Assembly: GCA_964575715.1 (NCBI GenBank)
Contig: CAZNSG010000015.1
Location: 1-19,464 of the forward strand
Direction: 5' to 3'
Length of the DNA stretch: 19,464 nt
Source: PNAI01 sp964575715
GTDB taxonomy: Bacteria > Pseudomonadota > Alphaproteobacteria > Rhizobiales > Xanthobacteraceae
A model generated the notes under the pieces. It had not been told where the DNA came from. It made no database searches and saw only the letters and a program-made list of their open reading frames with translations. Made by a program: the position numbers and the translations under genes. Shown here piece after piece: positions 15,358-19,464 of this stretch (position 1 is the stretch's first letter; every line of letters begins with the position of its first letter).

Positions 15358-17103
15358 CTACTCCGCCGCCTGCGGCAACAAGGTCTGCCCCGGCCGAACG
15401 TGGGTGAATTGCACCGGCTCGGTGGTGACGGTGAATTTCTCTTCCCGCGCGCGCACCATTGTGTAGCGCGAGGCGGCAAGATCGCTTTGTTCGGGATGAT
15501 CTTCCCGAAAATGCGCGCCGCGCGAATCGGCGCGCGCTTCCGCCGCGGCGCAAATCGCGCGGCTGACCAGGATCAGGTTTTCCAGATTGAGCCGGTCCAT
15601 CCAGCTGAGATTGTAGCGCGGCGCAGGATTGCCTGCGCCCATGAAGGCGACAGTTGCCGCGAGCGCATTGAGCGCGGACCGCGCGCGCGCAAGACTCTGC
15701 GCCGTGCGCAGGATGCCCACATCGTCCCACATCACTTGATAGAGCCGCTGGCGGACGGCCTCGAGATCGCCCGGGCGGCGGCCGAGCGGGTCGAAGGCGC
15801 GCTCGCGCGCCCATTGAAGCGCGATCGGATCGGGATCGGCGAGCTTCTCCGCCTTGTGCAGCGCCGCCGCCATGGCGTCGCCGGCAAGGCCGCCGAACAC
15901 GGTGGAGTTGGCGACGCCGTTGCCGCCCAGGCGATTCGCCCCATGCACGCCGCCGGTGTCCTCGCCCGCGGCATAAAGGCCGGGCATCTCCGTCGTGCAG
16001 TCGGGCGCGAACATCACGCCGCCCATCATGTAGTGCGCGGTGGGGATGACCTCGACGCGTCCCGCTGCAAGATCGAAACCGCAGTCGGCGCAGCGCTCCA
16101 CCATGCCCTTGAATTCGCGCCGCACGTTCTCCGCCCCGAGATGCTCCATCGAGATCCAAACGCCGCCGTTGCGAGAGGCGTGGCCCTTGCGGATGCGATC
16201 CATCACCGCGCGGCTGACGATGTCGCGCGTGGCGCGCTCGCCGCGCGCATCGTATTCGAACATGAAGCGCGCGCCGGTGTTATCGAGCAGATGGCCGCCG
16301 GAGCCGCGCAGGCCTTCCTCCAAAACGGTGCCGGTCATGCGCGTGCCGGGACCGGCCAGCAACCCGGTCGGATGGAACTGCACCATCTCCATGTCGCGCA
16401 GCGGCAATCCCGCATGCAGCGCCATCGCCATGCCGTCGCAGGTCTTGTCGCCGGAGGGCGTATGATAGAGGTACATGGTCGGCCCGCCGCCGGTCGCCAG
16501 CAGTGTTGCGCGCGCGCGCACCATGAGCGGCTCGCCGCTGCGCATGTCGAGCATGTAGACGCCGGCAAGCCTGCTGCCGTCGGCCGCCGGGATCAGATCG
16601 AGCGCGCGATGATCCTCCAGCCGCCGCACCGCGCGCCGCCAGATCTGTTCGCTGAGCCGGCTGACGATCTCGATGCCGGTGAGATCGCCCTTGTGCACGG
16701 TGCGATCGAAGGTCTGCCCGGCGAAGGCCTTCTGATGCACGGTGCCGTCGGGATTGCGATCGAAAAAGCAGCCGAGTTCGTTTTCGAGTTCGCGGATGCG
16801 CACCGGCGCCTGCGACACCAACAGCCACGCCAGTTCCTGGTTGTTGAGCCAGCCGCCGCCTTCGATCGTATCCATGAAATGGCGCTCGATCGAATCGCCC
16901 TCGGCCAGCGCGACGTTGTAGCCGCCCTGCACCATGCGCGTGCAGCCGCATTTGCCGAGCAAGCCCTTGACCGCGATGGTCACGTCGAGTTCAGGGTGCG
17001 CGCGCTTGGCATGCAGCGCGGCGAACAGACCCGCGCCGCCCGCTCCCAGAATGAGGATGTCGGTATCGAGAGTGTGCAAGTCCGCCGCCCCTAAGTTCCG
17101 CAT
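15358..17103 (-). CDS. Succinate dehydrogenase/fumarate reductase flavoprotein subunit with Cys in place of the FAD-linking His
   Basis: A 581-residue FAD enzyme of the SdhA/FrdA/aspartate oxidase family. FAD-binding GAGGAGLFAA is at 20-29. Active-site residues are present by eye: His244 (QFHPTGL), Glu263 (EEGLRGSGG), the proton-relay Arg293 (TRDIVSRA), His357 (HYMMGG) and Arg391 (HGANRLGGN). It should therefore oxidise or reduce a dicarboxylate. The segment that carries the covalent FAD histidine in SdhA (SHTxxAQGG) is GCTRMVQGG, so Cys54 replaces it. The ATG at 17103 is preferred by homology; ribosome signals are weak and a TTG at 17115 is possible. It is coded apart from its likely partner subunits (11093-13019), across the Ldh2-type gene. 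No signal peptide, so it is cytoplasmic, docked on the iron-sulfur subunit. Confidence 0.9.
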   Translation of the reverse strand: MRNLGAADLHTLDTDILILGAGGAGLFAALHAKRAHPELDVTIAVKGLLGKCGCTRMVQGGYNVALAEGDSIERHFMDTIEGGGWLNNQELAWLLVSQAPVRIRELENELGCFFDRNPDGTVHQKAFAGQTFDRTVHKGDLTGIEIVSRLSEQIWRRAVRRLEDHRALDLIPAADGSRLAGVYMLDMRSGEPLMVRARATLLATGGGPTMYLYHTPSGDKTCDGMAMALHAGLPLRDMEMVQFHPTGLLAGPGTRMTGTVLEEGLRGSGGHLLDNTGARFMFEYDARGERATRDIVSRAVMDRIRKGHASRNGGVWISMEHLGAENVRREFKGMVERCADCGFDLAAGRVEVIPTAHYMMGGVMFAPDCTTEMPGLYAAGEDTGGVHGANRLGGNGVANSTVFGGLAGDAMAAALHKAEKLADPDPIALQWARERAFDPLGRRPGDLEAVRQRLYQVMWDDVGILRTAQSLARARSALNALAATVAFMGAGNPAPRYNLSWMDRLNLENLILVSRAICAAAEARADSRGAHFREDHPEQSDLAASRYTMVRAREEKFTVTTEPVQFTHVRPGQTLLPQAAE

Positions 17104-17116
17104 GAACGATAACAAA

Positions 17117-17143
17117 ACCTAGCCAACGCCACACCTAGCCAAC
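17117..17143. promoter_or_regulatory. 11-bp direct repeat upstream of the flavoprotein gene
   Basis: ACCTAGCCAAC occurs at 17117-17127 and 17133-17143, 16-bp period. On the coding (minus) strand GTTGGCTAGGT is repeated just before the ATG at 17103. It could be a regulator site or simply a local duplication; the AGGT of the nearer copy may be part of a weak ribosome site. Confidence 0.35.
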
Positions 17144-17216
17144 AGGCCGGCGCCAATACGTGAATGACTCAAAAATGGTTGAGCTGTCATCGCGGCGAAT
17201 CGGTGGCATAAATGTT

Positions 17217-17246
17217 TGCGTCCGCGGTCGAAAGACCGCGGACGCA
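17217..17246. terminator. Perfect 13-bp hairpin with GAAA tetraloop
   Basis: TGCGTCCGCGGTC (17217-17229), loop GAAA, and its exact complement (17234-17246). It lies downstream of the binding-protein-like gene (stop at 17428) and upstream of the flavoprotein gene, both on the minus strand. The stem is very stable, but only a short T-rich stretch follows on the minus strand, so terminator function is inference. Confidence 0.5.
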
Positions 17247-17247
17247 T

Positions 17248-17406
17248 GATTGATACCAACGGCGCTCATGTTTAACTCGTCATGCCCGCGCTTGTCGCGG
17301 GCATCCACGTCTTTACTTCTTTACGAATATCAAAGGCGTGGATGGCCGGGACAAGCCCGGCCATGACGGTAGGGAGAGTCATTATCAAGGGCCGTTGGTA
17401 TGAATC
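17248..17406. repeat. 159-bp element with 16-bp inverted ends enclosing a GTCATGCCCGCG palindrome
   Basis: The ends GATTGATACCAACGGC (17248-17263) and its near-complement at 17391-17406 match at 15 of 16. Inside, 17279-17369 is a palindrome CGTCATGCCCGCG ... CCGGCCATGACGG with two hairpins, ATGCCCGCG-CTTGT-CGCGGGCAT and ATGGCCGGG-ACAAG-CCCGGCCAT. The inner unit is, from memory, a very common Bradyrhizobium-type repeat. No clear target duplication is visible. Confidence 0.8.
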
Positions 17407-17427
17407 GTCAAATGTGCCGTGCGCGTG

Positions 17428-18351
17428 CTACCGCCAGGCGCGATTGTCCACCACGTTCTCGTAGGTGGCGCCGGGCGGCACCAGGCCCCAAGCCACCGTC
17501 CATTGATAATTGTCGTCGAAACGATCGCGCGTGTAGGGCACGGGCGGCGCGTTGAGGATGCGCGAGAGCTTGAGATCTTTCAGGCTGACGCGCCCGCCCG
17601 CTTCCTCGACCAGATAATGGGCGTATTTTTCCGGATTTTTATCGATCGCTTCCGCCGCACGCGCTTCGGCACGGAACATCTTCGCGAGCGTCGGCCCGTC
17701 GAGTTCCTCGCCGGCCGCTTCGCTGCGGGTGGAATGGGATTCGATGAGAACGCGGCAGCCTTCTTTTTCGGCGACGCTGATCCACGGCTCCATCAGGCTT
17801 ACAGCCTTGACCTTGCCTTCGCGCAGCGCGTCGATGCGCTCCTTGTGGGTGCCGGCGTTCATCCATTTGACATGATCGCGCCCGACGAAGCCTTCCATCA
17901 TCTTGAGCATGGTGAAGTGCGAACCGTTGAATGGGCTCACCGCGATCGGCTCGTCTTTCAGCTGCTCGGGCTCGTAAATGCGCAACTTGGGATCGGTGAC
18001 GATCGCGAAGGTCGACATGGCGGAGCCGAGCGCGACAATCTTGGCCGGCCGATGCCCGTCCTCGACATTGGACTCGACCGCGCGCTTCATGATGCCCCAT
18101 TCGCACATGCGGAACTGATCGCACTCGCCCTTATCGTAGAGCGATTCCATGGTGCGCGAGAACACGTCGTCGCGCAGCGCCTGGTGATCGGAGGCGTGCT
18201 GCCCGGTGCCCGGCGTCTTGAGAATCTCCACGTCGAGCCCTTCGTCCACAAAGAAGCCCTCGTCGCGAGCCACCAGGAGCGGCAGATCGTGAATCGCATT
18301 CATCATTGAAGCTCTCACCTTCTGCAGCCTTGCCTTGGGTTGAGCTACCAT
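17428..18351 (-). CDS. SsuA/NMT1-like binding-protein-fold protein without signal peptide
   Basis: A 307-residue protein of the NMT1/SsuA periplasmic-binding-protein family: HDLPLLVARDEGFFVDEGLDVEI near the N-terminus, KGECDQFRMCEWGIMKRA, IAVSPFNGSHFTMLKMMEGF, and AVSLMEPWISVAEKEGCRVLIESHSTRSEA, ending with a Trp-rich segment. The ATG at 18351 has GGGAGG 6-7 bases upstream, so a longer start at 18399 is rejected; neither start gives a hydrophobic signal sequence. The protein is therefore probably cytosolic. The same fold serves cytosolic enzymes such as THI5 and 4,5-dihydroxyphthalate decarboxylase, so an enzyme rather than a transporter part is possible. No ABC permease or ATPase is nearby. 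It diverges from the amidohydrolase-like gene across 112 bp. Function is unknown. Confidence 0.82.
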   Translation of the reverse strand: MVAQPKARLQKVRASMMNAIHDLPLLVARDEGFFVDEGLDVEILKTPGTGQHASDHQALRDDVFSRTMESLYDKGECDQFRMCEWGIMKRAVESNVEDGHRPAKIVALGSAMSTFAIVTDPKLRIYEPEQLKDEPIAVSPFNGSHFTMLKMMEGFVGRDHVKWMNAGTHKERIDALREGKVKAVSLMEPWISVAEKEGCRVLIESHSTRSEAAGEELDGPTLAKMFRAEARAAEAIDKNPEKYAHYLVEEAGGRVSLKDLKLSRILNAPPVPYTRDRFDDNYQWTVAWGLVPPGATYENVVDNRAWR

Positions 18352-18463
18352 TGCTATCCTCCCTTGTCCCCGTCCCGAATTCCCGGTTCTATACACCATA
18401 ATATCCCATGGCGGGAAAGCTGGAAAATCGCGGATCTATCGAACGGCCGCCGGAGAAACACGA
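18352..18463. promoter_or_regulatory. Divergent promoter region
   Basis: A 112-bp gap between divergent starts. Its centre is AT-rich (TTCTATACACCATAATAT at 18387-18404), in contrast to the GC-rich surroundings, and contains TATTAT on the minus strand as a candidate -10. No convincing -35 pairing was settled. The gene pair is probably co-regulated from here. Confidence 0.35.
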
Positions 18464-19315
18464 ATGATTGTGAGCGATGTCCAGGTCCACCTCTGGGAGG
18501 CCGAGCGCCCGGACAAACCGTGGCCCAAGCCGCAGGCGCGCCCGGCGCACAAACCGAACGGATTTGGGCCTGACGAAATGCTCTCCGCAATGAAGATCGC
18601 CGGCGTCGATCGCGCGGTGATCGTGCCGCCCACGTGGACCGGGGACAGCAATGCCTACGCGCTCGATATCGCGGCGCGCTATCCGGAACGCTTTGCCGTG
18701 GTCGGCCGCTTCAATCCCAAGGCGCCGGATGCCTCCGCCCAGCTCGACAATTGGCTTAAGGCTCCACACATGCTCGGCGTGCGGATGTCGTTTCATGTCA
18801 AGCCATTCTCGGATTGGCTCGACGACGGCTCGCTCGATTGGTTCTGGGCGAAGTGCGAGCGCGCCGCAATCCCGGTAATGGCGTTGGTGCCGGGCATGGT
18901 GCGCAAGCTGCGGCCGGTGGCCGAGCGCCACTCCGGGCTAAAGCTTCTCATTCCTCATATGGGGTGCGTACTCGACCGGCACGGCGCGGAAGCTTTCGCC
19001 GGCATCGAGGAACTCGTGGCGCTGGCACGCAACCCAAACGTGGTGGTGAACGTCTCGTCGGCGCCATGCTTTTCCAGCGAACCATATCCCTTTCGCGATT
19101 TGCATTCCTATCTGCACCGCATCTATGACGCCTATGGTCCGCGCCGAATGCTGTGGGGCGCCGACTTGAGCCGGCTGACCAGCAGCTATCGCGAGTGCCT
19201 CGAATTGTTTTCGCGCGCGCTCGATTTTCTCTCGGCCACGGACAAGGAATGGATACTCGGTAAAACCTTGGCGGAGACGCTCAACTGGCCGGAGCCGCCA
19301 TCGGCACTGCGTTAA
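18464..19315 (+). CDS. Amidohydrolase_2-family (TIM-barrel) protein
   Basis: A 283-residue TIM-barrel hydrolase/decarboxylase-like protein (PF04909 group: ACMSD-type decarboxylases, LigI-type lactonases, fuconolactonases). Seen are an N-terminal DVQVHLWE (5-12), AGVDRAVIVPP at strand two, GVRMSFH at 105-111, LLIPHMG with His165, and RMLWGADLSRL with Asp234, followed by the usual helix ILGKTLAETLNWP. The metal-binding HxH of the family is QVH here (Gln7, His9), so it may bind metal weakly or act without metal, as LigI-type lactonases do. It starts with ATG at 18464, GGAG 8 bases upstream. It is divergent from the signal-less binding-protein-like gene. The substrate is unknown. Confidence 0.85.
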   Translation: MIVSDVQVHLWEAERPDKPWPKPQARPAHKPNGFGPDEMLSAMKIAGVDRAVIVPPTWTGDSNAYALDIAARYPERFAVVGRFNPKAPDASAQLDNWLKAPHMLGVRMSFHVKPFSDWLDDGSLDWFWAKCERAAIPVMALVPGMVRKLRPVAERHSGLKLLIPHMGCVLDRHGAEAFAGIEELVALARNPNVVVNVSSAPCFSSEPYPFRDLHSYLHRIYDAYGPRRMLWGADLSRLTSSYRECLELFSRALDFLSATDKEWILGKTLAETLNWPEPPSALR

Positions 19316-19405
19316 TTTGTTGCAATTGCATGGTTCTAAAAAAATCTCGCTAGCGTTAGATTGTCGTATTGATGGTCGATTGTCGATGCGTGCTAGCAAG
19401 CGTCG

Positions 19406-19464
19406 CCCGGATGAGCCATAAGCGCGTTCACGCGCGTCTTCGACGCGCTATGGCGAAATCCGGG
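19406..19464. repeat. Inverted repeat CCCGGAT...ATCCGGG at the window edge
   Basis: Left arm 19406-19427 (CCCGGATGAGCCATAAGCGC and two more bases) pairs imperfectly with 19443-19464; an inner hairpin GCGCGTC-TTC-GACGCGC spans 19432-19448. It resembles intergenic palindromes of alphaproteobacteria and may continue beyond the window. It may terminate the amidohydrolase-like gene's transcript. Confidence 0.6.

Larger units (their letters stand above)
17104..17427. other. 324-bp non-coding gap with direct repeat, hairpin and palindromic element
   Basis: Between two minus-strand genes. It holds an 11-bp direct repeat near the flavoprotein start, a perfect GAAA-loop hairpin and a 159-bp inverted-repeat element, each listed separately. 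No coding region or RNA gene was recognised. Confidence 0.7.

Noticed and set aside
15400..17094. 564-codon plus-strand frame
   Set aside because: Antisense shadow of the flavoprotein gene, with a His/Arg/Ala-rich translation and no family resemblance.

Overview
The window looks like chromosomal DNA of an alphaproteobacterium of the order Hyphomicrobiales (Bradyrhizobium / Xanthobacteraceae-like). It is GC-rich, genes often start behind GGAG-type Shine-Dalgarno sequences, gene families are typical of soil Rhizobiales (TauE/SafE, many SsuA/NMT1-type binding proteins, Ldh2 dehydrogenase), and the gaps hold several families of palindromic repeats like those common in these genomes. The taxonomic call is inference from content; there is no rRNA or tRNA in the window.

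Layout. (1) 145-2837, minus strand: a YbhN/MprF-type membrane protein and, upstream of it, an acyl-CoA synthetase. Diverging from the latter is a thiamine-diphosphate (ThDP) enzyme (3001-4644, plus). Ligase plus ThDP lyase could form an acyl-CoA cleavage module. (2) 4645-4850: two related tandem palindromes with CTAGTG ends, lying between convergent genes. (3) 4850-7981, minus: an exported protein made of 28 uninterrupted 34-residue TPR units. (4) 8192-14029, minus: a probable operon reading from high to low coordinates: exported ABC-type binding protein, succinate dehydrogenase/fumarate reductase-like iron-sulfur subunit, two small haem-anchor subunits, TauE/SafE permease, class I fumarase/tartrate dehydratase alpha and beta subunits, SRPBCC protein. 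Many junctions are overlapping or nearly touching, but two are split by palindromic repeats. A good sigma70-like promoter lies upstream at 14116-14144. (5) 14226-15215, plus: an Ldh2-family malate/lactate-type dehydrogenase. (6) 15358-17103, minus: the flavoprotein subunit that would complete the complex, separated from the other subunits. (7) 17428-18351, minus: a binding-protein-like protein without a signal peptide, divergent from an amidohydrolase_2-family protein (18464-19315, plus).

How the genes may work together. The flavoprotein, iron-sulfur and two anchor subunits form a full membrane succinate/fumarate-type oxidoreductase; the two-subunit hydratase would add water to its product, and the Ldh2 enzyme could oxidise the resulting 2-hydroxyacid. 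This is the logic of succinate -> fumarate -> malate -> oxaloacetate, but built from non-canonical parts and linked to a binding protein and a TauE/SafE permease, so a C4-dicarboxylate analogue (substituted or sulfonated) is a reasonable but unproven substrate. The flavoprotein has Cys54 where the covalent-FAD histidine of SdhA/FrdA is expected.

The clearest structural discovery is a 246-bp MITE-like element (11984-12229) with perfect 18-bp terminal inverted repeats and flush 10-bp target duplications (9/10 identical). It is inserted in the terminal hairpin of an older repeat, and itself carries a 47-bp-arm palindrome: three nested layers between two genes of the putative operon.
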